This document shows positions 1-6,618 of a stretch of DNA of 11,324 nt, piece by piece. The stretch is from Bacteroidaceae bacterium. GTDB taxonomy: Bacteria > Bacteroidota > Bacteroidia > Bacteroidales > Bacteroidaceae. The stretch lies in the NCBI GenBank assembly GCA_017503065.1, contig JAFVTT010000049.1, positions 1 through 11,324 on the forward strand. The letters run 5' to 3'. How positions within the stretch are numbered: position 1 is the first letter of the stretch; each line of letters starts with the position of its first letter. The translations under genes were made by a program, and so were the position numbers. A model generated the notes under the pieces. It had not been told where the DNA came from and searched no databases. It saw only the letters and a list, made by a program, of their open reading frames with translations.

Positions 1-252
1 CTCCTGGATGTACTTTACCGTCTTCTCGAAAGCCATGAGACCTTTCACGCCGAAAGCCTCGTAGAAGGCAAGGTTGGGCTTGTATGCCACGCAGTATGCG
101 GCGGTGGCATCTATGATGGCCTTGTTGAACGCGAAGATGGGATCTTCCTCGTTCAGGAGGTGAGCAGGTACTTTCTTCAGGTCGGTGTCGAGACCTACGC
201 AGAGGAAGCTGCGCTTTGCCTTGATATTCTGGATAAGTTCTTGTCTGGTCAT
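1..252 (-). CDS. pyrF: Orotidine 5'-phosphate decarboxylase, N-terminal part (cut by window edge)
   Basis: The first 84 residues are visible, starting at an ATG on the minus strand at 252; the rest lies beyond the left edge. The enzyme decarboxylates OMP to UMP, the last step of de novo pyrimidine synthesis in the cytoplasm. The visible part contains [13 protein letters not shown] (about residues 17-29) and [24 protein letters not shown] (about 42-65, key residues K58-P59-N60), which match the longer class 2 bacterial OMP decarboxylases of roughly 270 residues. The catalytic Asp-Lys-Asp segment is not in the window. It follows prfA in the same direction after a 100-bp gap that holds a CTAG repeat array. 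I see no consensus promoter in that gap, so it is probably read from the purM promoter. The family call is firm; the full length is not visible. Confidence 0.93.
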   Translation of the reverse strand, partial: MTRQELIQNIKAKRSFLCVGLDTDLKKVPAHLLNEEDPIFAFNKAIIDATAAYCVAYKPNLAFYEAFGVKGLMAFEKTVKYIQE

Positions 253-284
253 AGTATTTTGTTGGTTATTGTTATTTTGTAGAC

Positions 285-347
285 ATTCTAGATGATCTAG
301 TTATTCTAGATGGACTAGTTGTTCTAGGCGTTTTAGATGGACTAGTT
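285..347. repeat. Array of CTAG motifs with 9-bp period
   Basis: CTAG occurs at 288, 297, 306, 315, 324 and 342, with a TTAG in the matching place at 333, so seven units of exactly 9 bp lie in tandem. The spacer after CTAG varies (for example AATAA, TCCAT, ATCAT read on the minus strand). The 18-bp unit ATTCTAGATGGACTAGTT at 303-320 recurs nearly intact at 330-347 and with changes at 285-302. It fills most of the non-coding gap between the prfA stop and the pyrF start. CTAG occurs only about three more times in the rest of the window. Function is unknown; because CTAG is self-complementary, the transcript could fold on itself in several registers. Confidence 0.85.
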
Positions 348-352
348 GTGCT

Positions 353-1459
353 TTATAGTTCGGCTTCTTTCAGGCGTTCGGCATTTTCGGCCACGATGAG
401 GTGGTCTATGCAGTCCTGTATGCTACCGTCCATGAAAGCGCTGAGGTTGTAGATGGTGTAGCCTATGCGATGGTCAGTGATACGTCCCTGCGGATAGTTG
501 TAGGTGCGTATCTTGGCAGAACGGTCGCCGGTGGATACCATGGTCTTTCTCTTTGAGGCGATGTCGTCCAGGTACTTCTGGTGCTCCTTGTCGTAGATGA
601 AGGTGCGCAGACGAGCCAGGGCACGCTCCTTGTTCTTGGGCTGGTCGCGTGTCTCGGTACACTCCACCAGTATTTCCTCGTCCTCGTTGGTGAATGGGTT
701 GCGCCACATGTAGCGTGCACGGACGCCTGACTCCACCTTGTTGACGTTCTGTCCGCCGGCACCGCTTGAGCGGAAGGTATCCCACTTGATGGCACCCTCG
801 TTGATTTCCACATCGAACTCTTCGGCCTCGGGAAGAACTGCCACTGTGGCGGCGCTGGTGTGTACACGTCCCTGTGTCTCTGTTGCCGGCACACGCTGTA
901 CGCGGTGCACGCCGCTCTCGTACTTCATGATGCCGTACACGCCTTCGCCGGTGACGCTGAAGATGATTTCCTTGTATCCGCCCGAGGAACCCTCGCTGAA
1001 ACTGGACACGGCCATCTTCCATCCCTTCGTCTCAATGTATTTGCTGTACATTCGGAACAGGTCGCCGGCAAAGAGGGCCGCCTCGTCGCCACCCGTACCG
1101 CCACGGATTTCCATGATGACGTTCTTGTCGTCCTCGGGGTCGGCAGGTACGAGGAGCAGTTTTATCTCGTCCTCGAGTTCGGGGATGCGCTTTTCGCTCT
1201 CGGAGAGTTCTTCGCGCAGCATCTCCCTGGTTTCGGCATCCTCCTCCATGGCCAGCATTTCCTTTGCGTCGGCAATGTTCTGCAGGCATCCCACATATTC
1301 CTTGCGGGCATCCACTATGCGGCCGAGGTCCTTGTATTCCTTGGTCAGTTTCACGTATCTCTTCTGGTCGGCTATGACGCTGGGGTCTGTAATCAGGGTG
1401 GATACCTCCTCAAAGCGCGATACCAAGCCTTCCAGTCGTTCAAGCAAGTTGTTTGCCAT
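353..1459 (-). CDS. prfA: Peptide chain release factor 1 (RF1)
   Basis: This 368-residue protein recognises UAA and UAG stop codons in the ribosomal A site and triggers peptidyl-tRNA hydrolysis. An N-terminal helical coiled-coil region covers about residues 1-105. The codon-recognition tripeptide of RF1 type, PAT, is at 191-193 within HRVQRVPATETQGRVHTSA. The catalytic GGQ is at 235-237 in SSGAGGQNVNKVESG. PAT rather than the SPF of RF2 separates it from prfB. Length is close to the usual 355-370, with a small acidic insertion after GGQ (about 252-262) that I believe is normal for Bacteroidetes. The ATG at 1459 lies 19 bp after the purM stop and has a purine-rich GGAGA about 10 bases upstream, so it is probably co-transcribed with purM. 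Both catalytic motifs are intact. Confidence 0.97.
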   Translation of the reverse strand: MANNLLERLEGLVSRFEEVSTLITDPSVIADQKRYVKLTKEYKDLGRIVDARKEYVGCLQNIADAKEMLAMEEDAETREMLREELSESEKRIPELEDEIKLLLVPADPEDDKNVIMEIRGGTGGDEAALFAGDLFRMYSKYIETKGWKMAVSSFSEGSSGGYKEIIFSVTGEGVYGIMKYESGVHRVQRVPATETQGRVHTSAATVAVLPEAEEFDVEINEGAIKWDTFRSSGAGGQNVNKVESGVRARYMWRNPFTNEDEEILVECTETRDQPKNKERALARLRTFIYDKEHQKYLDDIASKRKTMVSTGDRSAKIRTYNYPQGRITDHRIGYTIYNLSAFMDGSIQDCIDHLIVAENAERLKEAEL

Positions 1460-1478
1460 TTCTCTTACATCTCCGGTT

Positions 1479-2645
1479 TTAGTAGTTGAACTCGCCGAAC
1501 TCGCTCTTTATGGTCAGGCTCTTCTTGCCCTCCTCTATGTGTCCCACAATCTGTGCGTCAATGTTGAATGACTTGGATATGGCTATTACCTTCTCTGCCA
1601 TTTCGGGAGCAACGTAGACCTCCAGGCGGTGGCCCATGTTGAACACCTTGTACATCTCGCTCCAGTCTGTCTGGCTCTCTTCCTGTATGGCGCGGAACAG
1701 AGGAGGCACGGGGAACATGTTGTCCTTGATGACGCGGCAGTTGTCGCTGACGAAGTGCAGCACCTTGGTCTGTGCGCCACCGGTGCAGTGCACCATGCCG
1801 TGTATGTCGGCACGCATCTCGTCCAACAATCTCTTTACCACAGGAGCATAGGTGCGGGTGGGGGAGAGAACCAGTTTGCCGGCGGTGAGGGGTGCGCCCT
1901 CCACCTCGTCGGTAAGTTTGTACTTGCCGCTATATACAAGTTCTTCAGGCACCTGGTGGTCATAACTCTCGGGATACTTCTCTGCAAGATACTTGTTGAA
2001 TACGTCGTGGCGTGCGGAGGTCAGACCGTTGCTGCCCATGCCACCGTTGTACTCCTTCTCGTAGGTGGCCTGTCCTGTGCTTGAAAGGCCCACGATGACA
2101 TCGCCAGGGCGGATGTTGGCATTGTCGATGACATCGCTGCGCTTCATACGGCAGGTGACGGTGCTGTCCACGATGATGGTACGCACCAGGTCGCCCACAT
2201 CGGCCGTTTCTCCGCCTGTGCCGTAGATGCCTACGCCCATTTCGCGCATCTCAGCCATCAGTTCGTCAGTGCCGTTGATGATGGCAGAGATGACCTCGCC
2301 AGGAATAAGCATCTTGTTGCGCCCTATGGTGGAACTTACCAGAATGTTGTCCACAGCGCCCACGCACAGGAGGTCGTCGGTGTTCATGATGAGCGCATCC
2401 TGTGCGATGCCCTTCCATACGCCCAGGTCACCGGTCTCCTTCCAGTACATGTAGGCCAGAGAAGACTTTGTGCCGGCTCCGTCGGCATGCATGATATTGC
2501 AATACTCGGGGTCGCCACCCAGAATGTCGGGGATTATCTTACAGAATGCTTGGGGGAAAAGTCCCTTGTCTATGTTCTTGATGGCATTGTGTACGTCCTC
2601 CTTGGCAGCGGACACACCGCGCATCATGTATCTTTGGTTGCTCAT
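1479..2645 (-). CDS. purM: Phosphoribosylformylglycinamidine cyclo-ligase (AIR synthetase)
   Basis: PurM closes FGAM to AIR using ATP, the fifth step of de novo purine synthesis. The 388-residue protein is longer than the roughly 345-residue E. coli enzyme and looks like the divergent Bacteroidetes form. Family signatures in order: HADGAGTK (53-60, matching the usual DGVGTK), NTDDLLCVGA (88-97, matching the NDLL segment), GGETADVGDLV (144-154), SNGLTSAR (205-212), LSPTRTYAPV (260-269), HCTGGAQTK (286-294) and FNMGHRLEVYV (335-345). The N-terminus lacks the common GVDIDAGN segment but has a related stretch. The start at 2645 sits about 27 bases after a consensus promoter and has no strong Shine-Dalgarno, as is common in this phylum. 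It heads the purM-prfA-pyrF unit, which couples purine and pyrimidine synthesis genes with a translation factor. Confidence 0.95.
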   Translation of the reverse strand: MSNQRYMMRGVSAAKEDVHNAIKNIDKGLFPQAFCKIIPDILGGDPEYCNIMHADGAGTKSSLAYMYWKETGDLGVWKGIAQDALIMNTDDLLCVGAVDNILVSSTIGRNKMLIPGEVISAIINGTDELMAEMREMGVGIYGTGGETADVGDLVRTIIVDSTVTCRMKRSDVIDNANIRPGDVIVGLSSTGQATYEKEYNGGMGSNGLTSARHDVFNKYLAEKYPESYDHQVPEELVYSGKYKLTDEVEGAPLTAGKLVLSPTRTYAPVVKRLLDEMRADIHGMVHCTGGAQTKVLHFVSDNCRVIKDNMFPVPPLFRAIQEESQTDWSEMYKVFNMGHRLEVYVAPEMAEKVIAISKSFNIDAQIVGHIEEGKKSLTIKSEFGEFNY

Positions 2646-2672
2646 AATGATAAAGTATTATATTTATGGGCA

Positions 2673-2704
2673 CAAAGATACAAATAAGTGAGCAAACTAT
2701 CAAA
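2673..2704 (-). promoter_or_regulatory. Bacteroidetes sigma-ABfr type promoter of purM-prfA-pyrF
   Basis: Read on the minus strand there is TTTG (2704-2701), a 20-bp spacer, then TATCTTTG (2680-2673), an exact match to the published Bacteroides consensus TTTG-N19-21-TAnnTTTG. Transcription would start near 2666-2668, leaving a leader of about 20 bases before the purM ATG at 2645. No operator is recognisable. Confidence 0.8.
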
Positions 2705-2805
2705 TATATTCGCGGATTTTCGAACAGGCAAGCCAAAGGAGGGTGCCAGAATGAACCAAACTCAGCAAGAACGGAGTGTACTTGCAATGCAAAACTGAGG
2801 TGTGC

Positions 2806-3573
2806 TTATTCGCTTGTCCAGAAATTCCATCCGGCGATGGCCTGCAGTTCCAGCATCTCCTGTCCGTTTTTTACCGTAGCTCCCTGCTGTGCGCCTTTTT
2901 GTAGGAACAGGGTCGTTTGTGGGTTGTAAATTAGATCGTACAGAAGATGGTTCGGGGAAATAGCTTCGTAGGGCAAGGAAGGAACTTCCTCGGTATGAGG
3001 GTACATTCCTACGGGACTGCAGTTTACAATTACGTGATGTTCCTGCAGGGTTTGGGGTGTGATTTCTGTATATGCGAGACGGCCTTCGCTACCTTTTCTG
3101 CTGACGTAGGTGCACTCCAATCCCAGTTTCTTCAGTCCAACATTGATTGCCTTTGCCGCTCCGCCAGTACCTAAAATCAGGGCTTTCCTGTGGTGCGGTT
3201 TAAGTAAGGGGGCAATGCTGCCGGTAAAGCCTATGATGTCGCTGTTGAATCCCGTCAACCGTATGCCATCCATGCTGTGTCCGGCGGCGTGACTCCCGTC
3301 ACGTTGGATTTTCACCACATTGACAGCACCTATTTCACGTGCTTCCGGTGTAATGTTGTCCAGATATGGTATTATTGCTTCCTTGTAGGGGATGGTGCAG
3401 TTCAACCCCTCCAGGTGGGGGTGGTCAAGGATAATTTCCTGAAGACACCTGATGTCTGGTATCTCGAAGTTGAGGTAGCGTGCGTCAATACCCTCGCGAT
3501 TGAACTTCTCTGTAAAGAATTTTTTACTGAAGCTATGCCCCAGTGTCAGTCCTATGAGCCCGTATTCTTTCAT
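2806..3573 (-). CDS. aroE: Shikimate dehydrogenase (NADP+)
   Basis: The enzyme reduces 3-dehydroshikimate to shikimate in the route to chorismate, aromatic amino acids and menaquinone. With the start at 3573 the protein has 255 residues. Substrate and catalytic motifs: GHSFS (12-16), NCTIPYK with the catalytic Lys at 64, GAVNVV (82-87), GFNSD with the catalytic Asp at 112, the NADP loop LGTGGAAKA (134-142), NCSPVGMYP (184-192), YDLIYNP (212-218) and NGQEMLELQA near the C-terminus. The chosen ATG overlaps the stop of the upstream DUF5715 gene as ATGA (TGA 3572-3570, ATG 3573-3571) and gives the MKEYGLIG beginning expected for the family. An ATG at 3594 would add seven residues and has a GAGGT 8 bases upstream, so it remains possible. 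No consensus promoter lies directly before it. Confidence 0.94.
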   Translation of the reverse strand: MKEYGLIGLTLGHSFSKKFFTEKFNREGIDARYLNFEIPDIRCLQEIILDHPHLEGLNCTIPYKEAIIPYLDNITPEAREIGAVNVVKIQRDGSHAAGHSMDGIRLTGFNSDIIGFTGSIAPLLKPHHRKALILGTGGAAKAINVGLKKLGLECTYVSRKGSEGRLAYTEITPQTLQEHHVIVNCSPVGMYPHTEEVPSLPYEAISPNHLLYDLIYNPQTTLFLQKGAQQGATVKNGQEMLELQAIAGWNFWTSE

Positions 3574-4352
3574 CTTGCTGTAATGTGGAAACATCCCTGC
3601 TTTACCTCATATTTTATGTGGCATAACCCGTCCTCTCGCACATCGCGCAGAACCTCTGCCAGTATCCATTTGAGAGTGTCGTTCTGTACCGTACGACGAT
3701 TTTCATCAGGAGGTGAAACGGTATGGTATCTGTTGTAGGGGATGTCGAAGGTGGTGCCATAGCGGTGGCAGGATTCGGGCGAGGCGTTGATATTGATGCG
3801 ACGAAGCCTTTTTACGTCCTCTTCGGTGCGCAAGACGCTGCTGACCAGAATCTTGTGCAAGGGGATACCCTTCACGTGGAGCGAATCCAAATAGTTGCGT
3901 GCAATGGTTTCAAGAGCAACGGCGGCTCTTGGTACGAGGTAAGGTATGCTGCTGCTCATACCCGGGTCTATCTTATAATAAGGGTTGGAACCTATGAATA
4001 CCAGTTCACTTTTCCTCTTTTCCGCCTCTATGCGGTTTCTCACGGGCTTGACTCCCCACCGTTTCGCGCTCTCGGCATGAGTGTCCTGCGGGTCAGGAAA
4101 TGTTCTGCTGAAAGATGGGACGGAGTAAATGGGATGGGGGACCATCACAGTTCCTTCCTGTGAAGGGGAATGGGTGGTTAATGTGGTGGACAATGTCTTG
4201 TGTGTGGTGATTGCACTGTCTGCTCCGGTCTTTCCTTCCTTCTTGAGGAGGGTTGGTATGGGGGCGTCATCATTTGCCAGCCTTACAATCCCCAGTATTC
4301 CCACTATGCAGCAGAATAGGGTCAGGTAGTAGTTTTTCTTTAGTCGTCTCAT
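3570..4352 (-). CDS. DUF5715 family protein with an N-terminal membrane anchor; possible M15-like metallopeptidase
   Basis: This 260-residue protein resembles the Bacteroidetes DUF5715 family, whose function I do not know to be established. A basic start followed by a hydrophobic segment (about residues 9-26) suggests a signal anchor or uncleaved signal, with the rest outside the inner membrane. Residues 27-88 are a Thr/Pro/Ser-rich linker with two repeat-derived stretches, PTLLKKEG (33-40) and SPSQEG (62-67). The conserved domain starts near RWGVKPVRNR. It contains SSVLRTEEDVKRL and then S194-x-H196-x-x-G199-x-x-x-D203, the spacing of the zinc motif SxHxxGxAxD of VanY/M15 peptidases, and ends with H257 in CFHITAR. 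That suggests a peptidoglycan peptidase fold, but no Glu stands three residues before H257 as in VanY-type enzymes, so this is inference. The start at 4352 is preferred over the upstream extension to 4568, which would run into phoH. It shares an ATGA overlap with aroE. Confidence 0.8.
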   Translation of the reverse strand: MRRLKKNYYLTLFCCIVGILGIVRLANDDAPIPTLLKKEGKTGADSAITTHKTLSTTLTTHSPSQEGTVMVPHPIYSVPSFSRTFPDPQDTHAESAKRWGVKPVRNRIEAEKRKSELVFIGSNPYYKIDPGMSSSIPYLVPRAAVALETIARNYLDSLHVKGIPLHKILVSSVLRTEEDVKRLRRININASPESCHRYGTTFDIPYNRYHTVSPPDENRRTVQNDTLKWILAEVLRDVREDGLCHIKYEVKQGCFHITAR

Positions 4353-4363
4353 GATTTTCGTGA

Positions 4364-4395
4364 CAAAGTTATTATAAAATGGTGTATATTCCAAA
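4364..4395 (-). promoter_or_regulatory. Consensus promoter of DUF5715-aroE
   Basis: On the minus strand TTTG (4395-4392), a 20-bp spacer and TAACTTTG (4371-4364) match TTTG-N19-21-TAnnTTTG exactly. Only 11 bases separate the last G from the ATG at 4352, so the mRNA leader would be just a few bases long. Confidence 0.75.
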
Positions 4396-4404
4396 TATAT
4401 TCTG

Positions 4405-4412
4405 TAACTTTG
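4405..4412 (+). promoter_or_regulatory. -7 element of the phoH promoter
   Basis: TAACTTTG matches TAnnTTTG, 24 bases before the phoH ATG. No TTTG is present 19-21 bp upstream (the place reads GGTG/GTGT), so this is a weaker match than the divergent promoter. The -7 elements of the two promoters form a 9-bp inverted repeat, ACAAAGTTA (4363-4371) and TAACTTTGT (4405-4413). Confidence 0.5.
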
Positions 4413-4436
4413 TACGCAAAAAGGTAGGGAATTGCA

Positions 4437-5459
4437 ATGATTGAAAAGCATATCATTCTGGAAGATGTGGACCCCGTAGTGTTCTATGGGGTCAATAATG
4501 TCAATATCCAGATGGTAAAGGCCCTTTATCCGAAACTGCGTATCGTGGCACGTGGCAATGTGCTTCACGTTATGGGCGATGAACTGGAAATGTGTGCCCT
4601 AGAAGAGAATGTGGAGAAGTTGCAGAGGCATTGCCTGAAGTACAACAGCCTGACGGAAGAGGACATCCTGCACATTCTGCGTGGCGAGCGTGTCAGCAAG
4701 GAGGGCGTTGAAGGCGTGGTGGTGTACAGCGTAACGGGCAAACCTATTTCCGCCAGAAGCGAGAACCAACAGAAACTTGTGCGCCTTTATCAGGAGAACG
4801 ATATGATATTCGCTACCGGACCTGCCGGTAGCGGCAAGACATACATGAGCATAGCACTGGCCGTGCGCTCGCTGAAGAACAAGGAGATACGCAAGATAAT
4901 CCTGTCGCGCCCGGCAGTGGAGGCAGGTGAGAAACTAGGCTTTCTGCCTGGTGACATGAGGGATAAGATAGACCCTTACCTGCAACCCCTCTACGATGCT
5001 CTGGAGGATATGATTCCGGCACAGAAGTTGCGTGAGATGATGGAACAGAACATTGTGCAGATAGCCCCCTTGGCTTTCATGCGAGGACGCACGCTGAACG
5101 ATGCCGTTGTTATCCTTGATGAGGCGCAGAACACCACTTCGGCACAGATAAAGATGTTCCTGACACGAATGGGCATGAACACCAAGATGATAATCACTGG
5201 AGACACATCGCAGGTGGACCTGCCCCGTGGCGTCAGAAGCGGACTTTCCGAGGCCTTGGAAATCCTGGACGGAGTAAGCGGCATAGGATTTGTGCACATG
5301 AACCGCAAGGACATTGTACGTCATAGGTTGGTGTCGAGGATTGTGGAGGCGTATGATAAACGGAAAACGGAAAGTGGACCCCTCCCCGGCCAGTCCGCGC
5401 GTCGCAATGGGGATTGCTCCCCTCACAAGGCACAGATGGACATTCAGTCCATCTTCTAA
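4437..5459 (+). CDS. phoH: PhoH-family ATPase (PhoH-like protein)
   Basis: This is a cytoplasmic P-loop ATPase of the PhoH/YbeZ family, associated with RNA handling and stress or phosphate response; its exact substrate is uncertain. The N-terminal part (about 1-100) has the small KH-like or R3H-type region usual for YbeZ-like proteins. Walker A GPAGSGKT is at 128-135, SRPAVEAGEKLGFLPGD at 157-173, Walker B VVILDEAQ at 224-231 and the sensor-like GDTSQVDLP at 255-263. The ATPase core ends near residue 310 (RIVEAYDKRK). The last 30 residues (Pro/Gly/Ser/Arg-rich, ending QMDIQSIF) look unlike the conserved family and are encoded by hairpin-rich DNA. The start at 4437 is preceded by AGGTAGGG about 8 bases upstream. 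It diverges from DUF5715 and is followed after 162 bp by purC. Confidence 0.93.
   Translation: MIEKHIILEDVDPVVFYGVNNVNIQMVKALYPKLRIVARGNVLHVMGDELEMCALEENVEKLQRHCLKYNSLTEEDILHILRGERVSKEGVEGVVVYSVTGKPISARSENQQKLVRLYQENDMIFATGPAGSGKTYMSIALAVRSLKNKEIRKIILSRPAVEAGEKLGFLPGDMRDKIDPYLQPLYDALEDMIPAQKLREMMEQNIVQIAPLAFMRGRTLNDAVVILDEAQNTTSAQIKMFLTRMGMNTKMIITGDTSQVDLPRGVRSGLSEALEILDGVSGIGFVHMNRKDIVRHRLVSRIVEAYDKRKTESGPLPGQSARRNGDCSPHKAQMDIQSIF
5434..5454 (+). other. Perfect 8-bp hairpin at the phoH stop codon
   Basis: Arms AGATGGAC (5434-5441) and GTCCATCT (5447-5454) enclose the loop ATTCA; the phoH TAA is at 5457-5459. The hairpin lies inside the coding sequence of the last codons. No run of T follows, so a classical intrinsic terminator is not supported. 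It may act as a 3'-end stabilising structure or may be part of a repeat. Confidence 0.6.
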
Positions 5460-5527
5460 AGACCTCGTTCGCCCCTGTATGGGAGGGAGTAGATAGGATG
5501 GAAAATCAGAGAACGCCGACCCATTTT

Positions 5528-5541
5528 CTCCCTCGAGGGAG
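5528..5541. repeat. 14-bp perfect palindrome in the phoH-purC gap
   Basis: CTCCCTCGAGGGAG is self-complementary over all 14 bases. It sits in a 162-bp gap (5460-5621) that also has a C-rich/G-rich pair at 5472-5487 (CCCC then GGGAGGG). It resembles the C/G-rich palindromes before ubiE and inside DUF5715, so it is likely a member of a dispersed palindrome family. I see no gene in this gap, and no promoter better than the one-mismatch TAGCGTTG at 5589-5596, which lacks a good -33 partner. Confidence 0.7.
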
Positions 5542-5621
5542 TATCCGAAGGGGAAGAGCATCTGTGTTCCTTGACAAATGAAAATAGATAGCGTTGAAGG
5601 TAAAATATAAATTATATAGAT

Positions 5622-6572
5622 ATGAAAGCATTAACACGTACAGACTTTAACCTGCCAGGTCAGGTGAGTGTATATCACGGCAAGGTTCGTGACGTTTATG
5701 ACATTGATGGTGACCTTCTTGTTATGGTGGCCACCGACCGTATTTCTGCATTCGATGTAATCCTGCCAAAGGGTATCCCCTTCAAAGGTCAGTGTTTGAA
5801 CCAGATTGCAGCTTCATTCCTGGATGCTACAGCCGATATTGTTCCCAACTGGAAACTGGCCACTCCCGATCCCATGGTGACGGTGGGTCTTCGTGCCGAG
5901 GGCTTCCGCGTGGAAATGATTATCCGCGGTTATCTGACCGGTTCGGCATGGCGTGAGTACAAGAACGGATGCCGTGAGATTTGCGGTGTGCGTCTGCCCG
6001 ATGGGATGCGCGAGAACGAGCGTTTTCCCGAACCCATCATTACCCCCACCACCAAAGCAGATGAGGGTCATGACGAGAACATCAGCAAGGAGGAAATCAT
6101 TGCTCAAGGTATAGTAAGCAAGGAAGACTACGAACAGATGGAGCAGTATACACGTGCTCTTTTCCAGCGTGGTTCGGAGATTGCCGCAAAGATGGGTCTT
6201 ATCCTTGTGGATACCAAGTATGAGTTCGGCAAGCGCGATGGTAAGGTTATCCTGATTGACGAGATACATACCCCAGACAGTTCACGCTACTTCTATGCCG
6301 AGGGCTACGAGGAGAAGTTTGAGAAGGGCGAGTCCCAGAAGCAACTCTCCAAAGAGTTCGTGCGCCAGTGGCTCATTGAACACGACTTCATGAACCGCCC
6401 CGGCGACGTTATGCCCGAGATAACAGACGAGTATGCACAGAGCGTGAGCGACCGCTATATTGAGCTGTACGAGCACATTACGGGCACTAAGTTTGTTCCT
6501 GCTGATAGCGAAGGCGATATACAGCAGCGTATCGAGCGCAACGTGACGAAGTGGCTGGAGAGTAGGAAGTAA
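5622..6572 (+). CDS. purC: Phosphoribosylaminoimidazole-succinocarboxamide synthase (SAICAR synthetase)
   Basis: PurC joins CAIR and aspartate with ATP to give SAICAR in de novo purine synthesis, two steps after the purM product in most bacteria. The 316-residue protein is of the longer, yeast ADE1-like form rather than the roughly 237-residue E. coli form. Signatures: the ATP-binding loop GKVRDVY (20-26), ATDRISAFD (37-45), the CAIR/aspartate region [13 protein letters not shown] (98-110), [19 protein letters not shown] (137-155), LVDTKYEFG (195-203) and [12 protein letters not shown] (213-224). The start at 5622 follows an A/T-rich leader without a strong Shine-Dalgarno. It may be transcribed from the phoH promoter, since no good promoter is seen in the 162-bp gap. 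ubiE follows after 46 bp. All core motifs are intact. Confidence 0.96.
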   Translation: MKALTRTDFNLPGQVSVYHGKVRDVYDIDGDLLVMVATDRISAFDVILPKGIPFKGQCLNQIAASFLDATADIVPNWKLATPDPMVTVGLRAEGFRVEMIIRGYLTGSAWREYKNGCREICGVRLPDGMRENERFPEPIITPTTKADEGHDENISKEEIIAQGIVSKEDYEQMEQYTRALFQRGSEIAAKMGLILVDTKYEFGKRDGKVILIDEIHTPDSSRYFYAEGYEEKFEKGESQKQLSKEFVRQWLIEHDFMNRPGDVMPEITDEYAQSVSDRYIELYEHITGTKFVPADSEGDIQQRIERNVTKWLESRK

Positions 6573-6585
6573 AGAAAAACATATA

Positions 6586-6611
6586 CCCCGACCCTCCTAG
6601 TGAGGGAGGGG
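6586..6611 (+). promoter_or_regulatory. Hairpin enclosing the ubiE ribosome binding site
   Basis: CCCC (6586-6589) and CCCTC (6592-6596) pair with GAGGG (6602-6606) and GGGG (6608-6611) around the loop CTAGT, giving about 9 G/C-rich pairs with a small internal loop. The 3' arm contains GGAGGGG (6605-6611), 7 bases before the ubiE ATG at 6619, which is ideal Shine-Dalgarno spacing. If folded, the mRNA would hide its own ribosome binding site. No T-run follows, so this is not an intrinsic terminator. Confidence 0.6.
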
Positions 6612-6618
6612 ATTTGTA

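Noticed and set aside
738..1571. Long open frame on the plus strand (277 codons)
   Set aside because: It lies antisense to prfA, which has full family motifs; its Ser-rich composition is typical of a reverse-frame shadow.
2761..2798. CTCAG/CTGAG inverted repeat after aroE as a terminator
   Set aside because: Short arms 28 bp apart and no T-run; not convincing.
3405..3422. C/G-rich near-palindrome inside aroE
   Set aside because: It encodes the conserved LEGLN segment before the catalytic Lys motif; no need for a repeat.
4353..4568. 72-codon upstream extension of the DUF5715 frame
   Set aside because: It would overlap the phoH start and both promoters; the methionine at 4352 directly precedes a plausible membrane anchor.
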